A stretch of 64,000 bases of DNA from assembly GCF_001465795.2 (NCBI RefSeq), contig NZ_CP013659.2, positions 1,320,501 through 1,384,500 of the forward strand. Direction: 5' to 3'. Positions 42,647 to 50,915 of the stretch are shown here, piece after piece. A program made the translations under genes and the position numbers. A model generated the notes under the pieces. The model saw nothing but the letters and a program-made list of their open reading frames with translations. It was not told the origin of the DNA and searched no databases. Every line of letters begins with the position of its first letter. Positions within the stretch are counted from its first letter, which is position 1. Source of the stretch: Planococcus rifietoensis. Lineage in GTDB: Bacteria > Bacillota > Bacilli > Bacillales_A > Planococcaceae.

Positions 42647-43483
42647 ATGAAAAAGGAAATTATTAAATTTGAAGATGGATTACAGGTAGGCATGCGTTCA
42701 TGGGGAAACATGAACCACACAACGCTTCTTTTTCTTCACGGCCTTGGAAGTTCGTCAGCCAGCTTTACTGAACTGGCTAACTTACTTTCCCAAAAGTACA
42801 GGATCATCGCATTAGATTTGCCAGGTCATGGTTCATCTACAGCTGAACAAGCAGAAGAATCCTTTTCAGTAGCATCGGTGGCTAGGTGGGCAAAGGAAGC
42901 AATGGAACAACTTGATATTAAAGATCTTCATGTAATCGGACATTCTATAGGCGGAAATATAGCATTGGCATTTGCTGAAATTTTCTCTGTTCAATCGGTC
43001 GTTCTCTTAGACGGCGGTTATATACGCTCAAGCAGTATTCCTGGTAGTTTAATCACTGAAGAAGTTCGCTTCGCAAAAGAGCATTGTGATAATTATGCCT
43101 TTGCATCCTGGACGCAGTTTGAAGCAAAGATGGCAAAAGAAGGCTTGACGGAACGATTGATTGAAATGGCGAAACCGAGCATGAAAGTAAAACGTGATGC
43201 TATTAAGTTGATTTTAACGAGTGAACATGCCGGATATTATGTGAAGCAACATTTCAATGAGCCGAGTATAGATACTTTAAGTGAGGTCGATGTACCGGTC
43301 TTGCTGCTTAGAAGCACTTTGCCGAAGGCGTTTAATTCCCATCGTGATAGTGAAACTGCGAGACTCAAGCAGTACTTGGCTCTCTCTGTGGAAGAAGTGA
43401 AAGATACTTCCCACGATATCTATTGGGAGAACCCGAAAATGGTGAGCAAAAAAATATCCCAGTGGATTAGCAGTAAAAAATAG
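42647..43483 (+). CDS. Alpha/beta hydrolase
   Basis: 278 residues. Oxyanion-hole strand LLFLHGLGSSSASF, nucleophile elbow GHSIGGN (Ser100), an acid after strand 6-7 (VPVLLLRSTLPKAFNS region) and the His in KDTSHDIYWENP. Mid-sized cytosolic hydrolase of the general esterase/haloperoxidase kind; substrate unknown. The ribosome site is weak (AAGAAG). A TGGTAAAATAAG extended -10 element lies just upstream. Confidence 0.85.
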   Translation: MKKEIIKFEDGLQVGMRSWGNMNHTTLLFLHGLGSSSASFTELANLLSQKYRIIALDLPGHGSSTAEQAEESFSVASVARWAKEAMEQLDIKDLHVIGHSIGGNIALAFAEIFSVQSVVLLDGGYIRSSSIPGSLITEEVRFAKEHCDNYAFASWTQFEAKMAKEGLTERLIEMAKPSMKVKRDAIKLILTSEHAGYYVKQHFNEPSIDTLSEVDVPVLLLRSTLPKAFNSHRDSETARLKQYLALSVEEVKDTSHDIYWENPKMVSKKISQWISSKK

Positions 43484-43532
43484 ACCTGATAGCTTAATAG
43501 TATCTCAACCATAATAAGCGGGGGATTCAAAG

Positions 43533-44078
43533 ATGAAAGCATGGGAAACGCTGTCCACAGAATATTTATACAAAAATTCGTTCGGAAATTTGAGGAAAGA
43601 GCAATGTAGGCTGCCAAACGGAATTATCATTGATAACTTTTACGTAAATGAGTATTCGGATTGGGTGAATGCCGTAGTCCTTACAGAGAGCATGCAACTC
43701 GTACTTGTAAAGCAATATAGGCATGGGACAAGAGGTTTTTATTTAGAAATTCCTGCTGGAAAGCTTGAAGAAAACGAAACAAGTGAGCAAGGAATTCTAA
43801 GGGAAGTTCTTGAAGAGACCGGATTCACTTCAAACAAAAATCCGATATTGCTAGGAGAACATATGGTGAATCCGGCCATTCAAAACAATAAAATTTCTAC
43901 ATACTTAATCACTGATGCATTCAAAACAAAAGATCAGCAATTGGATGATACGGAAGAGATCGATGTTAAACTGATCGGTTTCGAAGAGTTTGATGACTTG
44001 ATACTGAATCAGACTATCGAAACACAGTTGTTTACAGCGAGCGCTTATTATATGGCAAAGTCGTTTCTAAACAAATAA
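43533..44078 (+). CDS. NUDIX hydrolase, ADP-ribose pyrophosphatase type
   Basis: 181 residues. NUDIX box AGKLEENETSEQGILREVLE then ETGF is complete. The preceding VVLTESMQLVLVKQYRHGTR and LEIPAGKLE pattern is that of the ADP-ribose/nucleoside-diphosphate sugar group (NudF-like). It likely clears ADP-ribose or related compounds. ATG after GCGGGGGA. Independent of the other NUDIX gene in the window. Confidence 0.85.
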   Translation: MKAWETLSTEYLYKNSFGNLRKEQCRLPNGIIIDNFYVNEYSDWVNAVVLTESMQLVLVKQYRHGTRGFYLEIPAGKLEENETSEQGILREVLEETGFTSNKNPILLGEHMVNPAIQNNKISTYLITDAFKTKDQQLDDTEEIDVKLIGFEEFDDLILNQTIETQLFTASAYYMAKSFLNK

Positions 44079-44112
44079 GAGTGCAAGTGAAAATTGAAAG
44101 GAGACCGATTAA

Positions 44113-44268
44113 ATGAACAAGCAGAAAAAGAAGAACACGAATAAAAGTGATTTTTTCGATGTAGTCTTATTTTGGATCCCAGAACTGCTATTTCTACCCT
44201 TCAGAATCCTGTTTATGGCGGTAAGGGGAATCGTTAGGTTAATTGGAGGATTTTTTAATGTCATCTAA
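44113..44268 (+). CDS. Small basic membrane protein of 51 residues
   Basis: Begins MNKQKKKNTNKSDFFDVV and continues with a hydrophobic helix (LFWIPELLFLPFRILFMAV) ending RGIVRLIGGFFNVI. A good ribosome site (GAAAGGAGA) precedes the ATG. A Lys-rich start plus one amphipathic/hydrophobic segment suggests a peripheral or single-pass membrane peptide. It follows the NUDIX gene after 34 bases. Confidence 0.6.
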   Translation: MNKQKKKNTNKSDFFDVVLFWIPELLFLPFRILFMAVRGIVRLIGGFFNVI

Positions 44269-44330
44269 TTGCCTGCTTACATGGTTCTGATAAGCTCTTT
44301 ACGTATTTAGTAAAGTCGGGAAGTGATGAG

Positions 44331-44693
44331 ATGAACCGGTTGTGGAAAGTATTGCATAGGTGGATTTTCGAAAAATACGACCAGTTTGCCAATGAATTAG
44401 GCTACGCAGACTGGAAGATTACTTTAGAAAACACCTTTGGCATTTTTCAAATGGAGGGGGATGCGTTTTATCATGCCACACAGCTGCCTAATAGCGAATG
44501 GGCAGTATGGAATGATAGCTGGGGAGACCCGCCATATGCCTTTCAAGTATTTTCGACTTGGGCTGAAGCGATTAGCCATCTCCAAAAATTGTTTAAGGAA
44601 AGCCAATTGCCTGAAAGTTATTGGCGGCCAGAAGGATTTGATGTGGAAGAAGATGTTTTTTCAAAAGAGCCGAACCGAGAAAAAATGCTGTGA
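44331..44693 (+). CDS. Hypothetical protein
   Basis: 120 residues, rich in Trp and aromatic residues (LWKVLHRWIFEKYDQFANEL, WAVWNDSWGDPPYAFQVFST) with an acidic tail. No membrane segment or metal motif. No family recognised. Ribosome site GGGAAGTGATG is modest. It is followed after about 30 bases by the M50-like gene. Confidence 0.6.
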   Translation: MNRLWKVLHRWIFEKYDQFANELGYADWKITLENTFGIFQMEGDAFYHATQLPNSEWAVWNDSWGDPPYAFQVFSTWAEAISHLQKLFKESQLPESYWRPEGFDVEEDVFSKEPNREKML

Positions 44694-44723
44694 AAGCATA
44701 AATATAGAAACGGGGAATATAAT

Positions 44724-45227
44724 TTGATGTTGATTGAAATAATTATTGTCTTACTCGTTGTGAGCTGCTCTTTATTTATACATGAAATGGGACATGCAAT
44801 TGCAACAGTCACAGTGAGCAAAAATTCCAAAGCTGAAGTATTTCTGGGTTCATCCAGCAAAGCGAAAAAGCTAAGGCTGTCTTTTGGAAGAATTACCTGT
44901 TATCTGACCGTTGCCATATCGGGCTTCTGCGAGTACTCCATCCCTAAAGAGTCACCGCCGTTTACATATAAACAAAAACTCGTCTTCTACCTTGGCGGGC
45001 CAATCGCGTCATTGCTTTGTTTTGTGACATTATTCATCGCTTCTCATTTTGTTTCCGGAATAGCGGGAAATATCATTATCAATAGCGCAGGCGCAAACTT
45101 TTTTCTCTTCATCACATCATTGATTCCGTGGACTTATCCCCGCTTTTTAGGTGGCCTTCCGAGTGATGGCTTACAGATTTTGAATTTAGTGAAAGCGAAT
45201 AGAAAACAGCGAGAATTTAGTACTTAA
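44724..45227 (+). CDS. M50-type membrane metalloprotease-like protein
   Basis: 167 residues, four hydrophobic segments. The first contains the zinc motif SLFIHEMGHAIATV (HEMGH at 20-24) and the third/fourth region has GGLPSDGLQIL, where the DG pair matches the NPDG-like zinc ligand of site-2 proteases. YLGGPIASLLCFVTLF is the usual conserved GGP helix. It is shorter than typical site-2 proteases and has no PDZ domain. Possible role in regulated proteolysis or only in membrane housekeeping. Confidence 0.75.
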   Translation: MMLIEIIIVLLVVSCSLFIHEMGHAIATVTVSKNSKAEVFLGSSSKAKKLRLSFGRITCYLTVAISGFCEYSIPKESPPFTYKQKLVFYLGGPIASLLCFVTLFIASHFVSGIAGNIIINSAGANFFLFITSLIPWTYPRFLGGLPSDGLQILNLVKANRKQREFST

Positions 45228-45372
45228 TAAATTGGATGCTCATTAATTCTTAATATCATATTTTTTTATGATCCAGCAAGTGGAAGTGAATATATTCGCT
45301 AACTAGTCTTTAAAATGATACTTCTTCCTAAATAGGCTTGAAATAGTTCGCAATAGTGGCTGCAATTTGCCG

Positions 45373-45416
45373 AACGTTCGTAAAGTGTTTCTTTACATTT
45401 ACGAACGTTATTTTTG
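45373..45416 (+). terminator. Terminator hairpin and start of a repeat-rich spacer
   Basis: AACGTTCGTAAA and TTTACGAACGTT form a perfect 12-bp stem (13-base loop) with a T5 tail. Further on, GTTCGCAAAGGTGTAC and TTTTACGAACGG (45440-45467) repeat a motif also found at 55.3 and 55.9 kb. The spacer 45228-45607 holds nothing else that I can see. Confidence 0.75.
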
Positions 45417-45607
45417 TTCATTTTTTTGCTGTATTGCTGTGTTCGCAAAGGTGTACTTTTACGAACGGTTTGACGGAGTGAAATATAAGTATAAATAACT
45501 GAAAGTTTTGATTTTGACATAGTTTAAAATGGATGAAATTGGTATAGTTAAGCTAACTAATAGTTTTGGATTAAATTTTCTGATAATAATATGAGGGAGG
45601 GATATAT

Positions 45608-46057
45608 GTGAGTAAAACAGTAAAATTAATTATTAGCTTGGTAATTGTAGGACTTATATTTTTGGGAGGTTTTTTCGTAGGAAATATTAGTAAGGCAGAA
45701 ATTATGAAAGAAATAAAAATTGGTTATGAGGACGTTGAGAATTCAAGCAAAGTAATTTACGAAAAAGTTTTTACTGATGTAGAAAATTCAACTACTATCG
45801 ATAATTTCATCATGATTTATTTGAACGCCAAGGAGATTGAGAATCCAAATATAGACTTGGAAAATCCAGATATGTATATTGTGTTAAATAATCCAAATGC
45901 TTCTGTCGGTTTAATTGATTCAAAAGTATGGTTTGTCGATGATGGTGCGATTATTGGGAAACGAGCAGGTGAGAGCTGGGATCAGATTGATTTTTATAAA
46001 ACTGATGAAAGTGATGTTGAGTATATAAAAGAAACCGTTGAATACGAGGGAAAATAA
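45608..46057 (+). CDS. Membrane-anchored protein, function unknown
   Basis: 149 residues. An N-terminal helix (LIISLVIVGLIFLGGFFVG) is followed by an outside domain with charged and beta segments (DNFIMIYLNAKEIENPNIDL, ASVGLIDSKVWFVDDGAII). GTG start after GAGGGAGGG. No lipobox, so probably a single-pass anchor. Family not recognised. Confidence 0.65.
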   Translation: MSKTVKLIISLVIVGLIFLGGFFVGNISKAEIMKEIKIGYEDVENSSKVIYEKVFTDVENSTTIDNFIMIYLNAKEIENPNIDLENPDMYIVLNNPNASVGLIDSKVWFVDDGAIIGKRAGESWDQIDFYKTDESDVEYIKETVEYEGK

Positions 46058-46219
46058 TAAGCCCGTACGAGCTTACTAGAGATTTAGAAATCGAGAGTGA
46101 TACTATGCAAGGGTTTTGAGTTGCCTTTTTAGTATGTGCGAGTTTATATATACCTGAATTATCAGTAGTCCGCCAGAGTCAGATTTTGGGGATAAGTGGA
46201 ATGAGCTAAACTAGAAAAG

Positions 46220-46253
46220 TGAATGTAACTTAAGTGCAGATAAGTTACATTCA
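46220..46253. repeat. 34-bp palindromic repeat, copy 1
   Basis: TGAATGTAACTTA, 8 bases, TAAGTTACATTCA: a perfect 13-bp inverted repeat. Copies 2-4 have identical arms and the same 8-base loop length, with differing loop sequence. No T-run follows, so it is not a usual terminator. Confidence 0.9.
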
Positions 46254-46289
46254 ATTTAAGGAAAAACAGGAGCGATCAAAGGAGGAATA

Positions 46290-46817
46290 ATGATGTCTAA
46301 AATAAAAACTACTTTAGAAACATTAAAAAAAAGGCTGGATTCAAATAACCTTTTAGAAGTCCAACAAGAAGACGGCTATATCGAAAAAGTAGAGATGATT
46401 TTTAATCCTCCAGCAACTGAAGATGATTTGCAAAAGTTACCATTTAGTGTGCCAAAAGATTATGAAGAGTTTCTGCGACTTCATCACGGTGGACTTATTT
46501 TTAATAGTCCAGAAGGGGGAGGTGGTCTGAAACTCCTTACGGTAGATGAAATACTGGAATACCGAGCTATCCCTGGGTACGAGGACTACCCTGCTAACTG
46601 GTTTCCAGTTGCTTATGGGTATGATGGATGCTATTTGATTATTACGGATAAGAAGGTAGGAAGAGGTTATCTCTTTTGGATGGAGACAGGTAATGACTTT
46701 GAAGATGATATGTTTCTCGGTATGAACTTTGAAGATTTTCTTGAAAATATCATCATGGCTCAGGGATCAAAGTTTTGGGAATGGGGGTTCAGAATTCCAC
46801 CAACGTTTAATTTTTAA
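46290..46817 (+). CDS. SMI1/KNR4 (SUKH) family protein
   Basis: 175 residues. FNPPATEDDLQKLPFSVPKD and YEEFLRLHHGG followed by LLTVDEILEYRAIPGYEDYP, WFPVAYGYDGCYLIITDKK and a final DFLENII are the SUKH pattern. These proteins are often immunity proteins against polymorphic toxins. The gene lies alone between two copies of the 34-bp palindrome. Strong ribosome site (AAAGGAGG). Confidence 0.85.
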   Translation: MMSKIKTTLETLKKRLDSNNLLEVQQEDGYIEKVEMIFNPPATEDDLQKLPFSVPKDYEEFLRLHHGGLIFNSPEGGGGLKLLTVDEILEYRAIPGYEDYPANWFPVAYGYDGCYLIITDKKVGRGYLFWMETGNDFEDDMFLGMNFEDFLENIIMAQGSKFWEWGFRIPPTFNF

Positions 46818-46837
46818 GTTGACTACAGTTAATAAAC

Positions 46838-46871
46838 TGAATGTAACTTATTGTGAATTAAGTTACATTCA
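46838..46871. repeat. 34-bp palindromic repeat, copy 2
   Basis: Arms identical to copy 1 (13 bp each) with loop TTGTGAAT. It lies 20 bases after the SUKH stop codon. Confidence 0.9.
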
Positions 46872-46921
46872 AAAACTTCATTCTACTGAACTTTGAAGAG
46901 TACTAAGAGAAAGTGGATTTG

Positions 46922-47482
46922 CTAGTTTTCCAGATAGATTGTTTTTCCATTTACATCCACTGAAATTGCTTTCTCGTCAACTTTCAGATTCGAAAGGTCT
47001 TTAAAATCATCCGGTTCAATCGCTATGGTTGTCTGACCGATTCTTTTGTACACATGAGGTGTTAATTTCTGATACAAATAAACTTCTCTCGGATCTCCCA
47101 CATTGGGATGCAGTCCCTTCACGTGATTAACAATAAGTAAATGTTTTTCATTTTGATCATAGAGACTTATAGGGTGCCGACTTTGTTCATCTTGTAAGAT
47201 TACAGATAAAAACGAAACAACAATTGAAAATGGAATAAAAAATATCATAAGAGCAATCGAAATATATTTCATTGCAAGAACTTCTTTGAAATAGGCATAG
47301 AGGCTGAGAAAGAATAGGACAGTTAATGTTACATCGGTATAGGGCAGCAACAACTCTAAATTATGTGCATTGTAGACAAATGTATAACTTTTCTCGATTA
47401 AGGCGATTTTCATTAGAAGCCTAATCATGAAATAGAGAGAAGTAAAGATTAAAATAATGAGGCAAATCTTCCTTTTCTTCAT
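46922..47482 (-). CDS. Membrane protein with extracytoplasmic domain, function unknown
   Basis: 186 residues. Helices at the N-terminus (ICLIILIFTSLYFMIRLLM), then VTLTVLFFLSLYAYF and ISIALMIFFIPFSIVVSFLS, followed by a beta-rich domain (HLLIVNHVKGLHPNVGDPRE, KAISVDVNGKTIYLEN). Opposite in direction to the genes on either side and enclosed by palindrome copies 2 and 3. Minus-strand ribosome site AGGAGAAG. No family recognised. Confidence 0.65.
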   Translation of the reverse strand: MKKRKICLIILIFTSLYFMIRLLMKIALIEKSYTFVYNAHNLELLLPYTDVTLTVLFFLSLYAYFKEVLAMKYISIALMIFFIPFSIVVSFLSVILQDEQSRHPISLYDQNEKHLLIVNHVKGLHPNVGDPREVYLYQKLTPHVYKRIGQTTIAIEPDDFKDLSNLKVDEKAISVDVNGKTIYLEN

Positions 47483-47576
47483 GCAACTTCTCCTTTTTTC
47501 ATACGTAAGATTAGACGAAGTCTGAAAGCAGATAGTTTCTTATTTATCCCAAAAGAAGACTGCTTAAAATACTTGT

Positions 47577-47610
47577 TGAATGTAACTTAATAGCAATTAA
47601 GTTACATTCA
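47577..47610. repeat. 34-bp palindromic repeat, copy 3
   Basis: Arms identical to copies 1, 2 and 4, loop ATAGCAAT. It separates the minus-strand membrane gene from the HEAT gene. Confidence 0.9.
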
Positions 47611-47669
47611 AATTCAGACAAAAAGGTTAATCTCTTTGCCCGAAATATTGTAGGAGAACATCGAAGGAG

Positions 47670-48434
47670 ATGAAATGTTCCGTTATGAAATCCGAACAAA
47701 AAATAATGATTATCCAGGGATTTCTCGAGCAGGCTGGTCCGGATGCTATTGAGAACATTGCCACCTTTTTAGAAGACGAAGATCCTCACGTTATTTGGAT
47801 GGCCATCGAAGCTCTGGGAACATTACCGATCAGCGAAAAAATCCAATCCATCCTGCTGCCCCTGACCGAAAATCCGGATGAAGAAATCCGGTTTAAAACG
47901 CTCGAAGCGCTGTGGGGTTATACGGGAGACGCTGTTTTTAACGCCGTGGTCAACCGATTAAAAGATGACGATGAACTCGTGCGTATTTCAGCGGTGGAAG
48001 CCTTGGGTGAGATGCGGGATAGCAGAGCGAAACAGCATCTAATCGATGCCTTAACCGACGTGGAAGGGATTGTCCGTAGGGAGGCTGCAGAAGGGCTAGG
48101 CAAACTTGGAGATGCATCGGCAGTCCCTGTACTGCAAGCCTTTCTTCAGAACGAAACAAGCAGCACTGTGAAAGTCGGTTTCTATGCTGGTCTCTATCTT
48201 TTGGGTGCTGAATTCCGCCTGAAATCTCTTTTGAATCTTTTGAAAGACCCCTCCTATCAGGTGCGTTGTTCGGTTGCCAACTGCGTTTTGAACTTGGTGG
48301 ATGAAGAAAATAAAAAGCTGATTATAAAAGCGCTGGGCGCTGCACTCAGAAGGGAAACGACAGTTGCCGCCCGTTCCACTTTGCACAGTGCGCTAGAGGA
48401 ACTTAATTCCTCAAGTGATTTAACTATGAAGTGA
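47670..48434 (+). CDS. HEAT-repeat protein
   Basis: 254 residues made almost wholly of HEAT repeats of about 31 residues (DPHVIWMAIEALGTLPISEK, DEEIRFKTLEALWGYTGDAV, DELVRISAVEALGEMRDSRA, GIVRREAAEGLGKLGDASAV and others). Such phycocyanobilin-lyase-like repeat proteins are binding scaffolds. GC content is higher than in its neighbours. The start at 47670 adjoins its ribosome site, so a downstream Met (47685) is possible. It is bracketed by palindrome copies 3 and 4. Confidence 0.75.
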   Translation: MKCSVMKSEQKIMIIQGFLEQAGPDAIENIATFLEDEDPHVIWMAIEALGTLPISEKIQSILLPLTENPDEEIRFKTLEALWGYTGDAVFNAVVNRLKDDDELVRISAVEALGEMRDSRAKQHLIDALTDVEGIVRREAAEGLGKLGDASAVPVLQAFLQNETSSTVKVGFYAGLYLLGAEFRLKSLLNLLKDPSYQVRCSVANCVLNLVDEENKKLIIKALGAALRRETTVAARSTLHSALEELNSSSDLTMK

Positions 48435-48447
48435 TTATGTAAATATC

Positions 48448-48481
48448 TGAATGTAACTTATTAGTAATTAAGTTACATTCA
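48448..48481. repeat. 34-bp palindromic repeat, copy 4
   Basis: Arms identical to the other three, loop TTAGTAAT, 13 bases after the HEAT stop codon. A decayed right arm (TAAGATACATTCA, 48540-48552) lies about 60 bases further on. Confidence 0.9.
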
Positions 48482-48821
48482 ATCTTCCAGTTTCATGCGC
48501 TTGACTAGAAAATTCACCGAAACTGATTTTGAACGAAAATAAGATACATTCAAAATGCAATGACAGTAAGTTTGAAAACTCACTTTTTAAAAGGATTGTG
48601 GTTTACCTATCAAGCGTTATTAAAAGAAAAAAGATAATAAATCTAGCGTTGAAATTATTGAAGCCGTTATTAACTAGCTTAGTATTTGCAGCGAAATGAT
48701 CGCTGTATATAAGACAATTTCAGCAACAGCATCTAATTGGAGGTGAAAGGATGCTTATGAATACTGTAATCATCCAAATAGTATGAGATTATCTGAACGA
48801 AAAAGTGAGATTTTTCTTTTA

Positions 48822-48884
48822 GTGAACCGCACCCCAAATGGTAGACACTTTTTTAAAGTTTCTACCATTTGGGGTGCGGTTCAC
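48822..48884. mobile_element. Fused IS3/IS150-type terminal repeats (IS remnant or MITE)
   Basis: Two 24-bp perfect inverted arms, GTGAACCGCACCCCAAATGG plus TAGA and its complement, enclose only 15 bases. The TGAACCGCACCCCAAATGGT core resembles the ends of IS3-family IS150-group elements (TGxxCxGCACCCCAxxTxxT). No transposase remains between the ends. It interrupts a sigma-factor-like fragment on the minus strand. Confidence 0.6.
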
Positions 48885-49010
48885 ACAATATCTAATGCAT
48901 CTTCTTTGTTTTTTTCATAGACATAGGCCATGTGGTAAATGTCCAACTCATATTGTTGAAACAATGCAAAAAAAGGCTTCTTCTTTTCGTGTGATTTTTT
49001 AGGATTGGGA
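48885..49010 (-). pseudogene. N-terminal fragment of an ECF sigma factor
   Basis: On the minus strand the sequence reads HPNPKKSHEKKKPFFALF then QQYELDIYHMAYVYEKNKEDALDIV and stops where the inverted repeat begins. This is the beginning of ECF sigma region 2 (phexxYxxDIYRMAYVYxxNxxDALDxVQ). Everything after the repeat that would encode the rest of region 2 and region 4 is missing. It was probably cut by the insertion and later deletion. Confidence 0.5.
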
Positions 49011-49740
49011 TGGAAGATGCAATTCACCTACTTTTTTTGTGTCTACTTTTTAGACGAGATAGAATTAACTTTGGACGAAATATTTAGATGTTTAAAAACT
49101 TTGTTTTGCACAACTATGTAAAAAAATAAAACTACAGATGAAGTAAAAGCTTAAAATACTTTAACAACGAAGTATTAGGACCTATAAAAGGTTCTTCGTA
49201 AAAATTTCAAATTTAAAAAGTTATAGGAAGTTTTTTTCTTACAGTCTTCGGATAAATTAATCTCAAGAAAATACTGTATGGTAAAATAGTGGAAGTAATT
49301 AATTGGCTAATAGTAATTGCTACAAAAACATTTATAATTGCGCTCATCTATTAGCACTATATACTTTATAAAGTTCCGATAATATGTAAAGGGTTCTTAG
49401 AAAAGGCAAAGACGAAACTAATATGAAAAAAACATAATATGTAAGTTTTAATGAAGATAGTGAATAGACTTTATGTGGATAGAAATATTTTACATCACTT
49501 ATTGAAAAATTAATTTCTTTAAGGTTATAGACAAATGTCAGACCAATGTAGAAAAAAACAAGTAGTATTTGATATCTAGTAAAGTTGTAGCAATCAATAC
49601 CGGCAACTATAGTGGGTTCAATAGATGATTTTATAAACTGCAAAATAACAAATTAATCATTTATTTAGTTACATAAATTATATCCGATAATTTTAATCTC
49701 CTTATTCCTTTAAATATAGCAAAAATAGGAGGTGTGACAT
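49011..49740. other. AT-rich spacer without a convincing gene
   Basis: No ORF with a ribosome site and recognisable protein was found. A 99-codon minus-strand frame (49344-49643) encodes hydrophobic residues but lacks a ribosome site. An extended -10 element (TATGGTAAAATAG) occurs near 49275. The segment 48482-48821 on the other side of the IS remnant contains only a short frame with a good ribosome site (AGGTGAAAGG, ATG at 48750) that stops after 11 codons. Confidence 0.6.
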
Positions 49741-49968
49741 ATGAAGAGCTACATGCAGCGAAAAATCCAGCAAAAATACCGTAAGGCTAAAAAAGTAGAC
49801 AAAAAAGCAGAGATCTTAGAAGCAGCTATTGTAGTCATGATCCTAGTGCTTCTAGTAGTACTTAGTTTAAAAACTCAAACGGTTCCAGTGAAAGTGGAAG
49901 CACCTCCAAATGCAAACCTTATTTCAGTCTGGAAATCAATTTCAAATGAGATAATGATAATTAAGTGA
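49741..49968 (+). CDS. Small single-pass membrane protein
   Basis: 75 residues. A basic N-terminus (KSYMQRKIQQKYRKAKKVDK) precedes a helix (AAIVVMILVLLVVLSL) and a short outer tail. Strong ribosome site (AGGAGGTG) eight bases before the ATG supports expression. No family recognised. Confidence 0.6.
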   Translation: MKSYMQRKIQQKYRKAKKVDKKAEILEAAIVVMILVLLVVLSLKTQTVPVKVEAPPNANLISVWKSISNEIMIIK

Positions 49969-50137
49969 TACTATTCATTACTAAGCAATAATCTAAACAA
50001 TAGAAAGAGCAGCAATCAATTGAAAAGATTAGGTTATACAAAATATCTGTCTAGTCTTTTTGGATTTATAAAGATGTATTTTAAGACGAAGGTATTAAAA
50101 AAGCGATTGTCTGTCGCCCATCGCTTCAGACTTTAGA

Positions 50138-50177
50138 CAAAAGGCAAGGCAACTCGATTGAGTCGCCTTGCCTTTTG
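50138..50177. terminator. Terminator in the spacer between small membrane gene and minus-strand hypothetical
   Basis: CAAAAGGCAAGGCAACTC pairs with GAGTCGCCTTGCCTTTTG (one mismatch) around GATT. The rest of 49969-50360 shows no coding signal. Confidence 0.85.
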
Positions 50178-50360
50178 CATTTTATGAATGATAAGAGGTG
50201 AAATAACGTACTTTTAGCAGATTTTATGCTGTTTCTAGCTCGGACTACGGCCACAGTGCAATCCTTTTGAGGTTCATCGGAGTGTCGGTAAACATCACCT
50301 GAACGGACAATTTATTGAGTATCCTCAATATTGCCTATCACTTGTTTACGAACTACTGAT

Positions 50361-50765
50361 TCAATCCCAAAAATCTGCATTTTTCGATACGTCTTTATAA
50401 AGCATAGACTGTAAATAGAGCTCTGCTTTGTTATTCGCACCATCTACAAAACTTGAAATTCCTGAAAAATCCATTCGATAAACTCCACCTTCCCTGGGAA
50501 GGGTAAAGATATCAACCTGATCATCAAAAGAATTCCCATCATCTTCATTAAGTTCTAAACGATAGTTTGGTTGTAAGAAAGATTGTGAGGGAACGTCTAT
50601 GTATATTTTCACATTTCCTCCGCCGGAGTAAACAAGGAACGAGAATTTAGTGAAGCCATCATTACCTATCCACTCCCATTCTCCCGCCCCGTATTGAATA
50701 ACGTTATCTAACGTAGATAAAACATTTGCATCCGACTTTGGAGGACCAACTTTTATTATTTTCAC
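50361..50765 (-). CDS. Hypothetical protein, start unclear
   Basis: 134 residues from a GTG, beta-rich and acidic (VIQYGAGEWEWIGNDGFTKF, GGGNVKIYIDVPSQSFLQPN, GGVYRMDFSGISSFVDGANN). The frame is open about 35 codons further upstream (VNNKEINFHNSEKEGGNFQD) without any ATG or ribosome site. It may be the C-terminal part of a longer exported protein that lost its 5' end. Family unknown. Confidence 0.45.
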   Translation of the reverse strand: MKIIKVGPPKSDANVLSTLDNVIQYGAGEWEWIGNDGFTKFSFLVYSGGGNVKIYIDVPSQSFLQPNYRLELNEDDGNSFDDQVDIFTLPREGGVYRMDFSGISSFVDGANNKAELYLQSMLYKDVSKNADFWD

Positions 50766-50915
50766 CTCAACTTGTTCTTTATCATTTTTACCGTCTTGAA
50801 AATTTCCACCCTCTTTTTCTGAGTTGTGAAAATTAATTTCTTTATTATTTACATTTTTGATTTATCTTATACTTTCTAGATTGTTCCTTTAAGAAGTGGG
50901 GCATCAATAGAAAAA

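Noticed and set aside
46220..48481. Reading the 34-bp palindrome array as a CRISPR
   Set aside because: Units are perfect palindromes spaced 585-840 bases apart with genes between them; no short unique spacers and no cas genes.
49344..49643. 99-codon hydrophobic minus-strand frame
   Set aside because: No ribosome site and a strongly AT-driven composition; kept only as a remark in the spacer entry.
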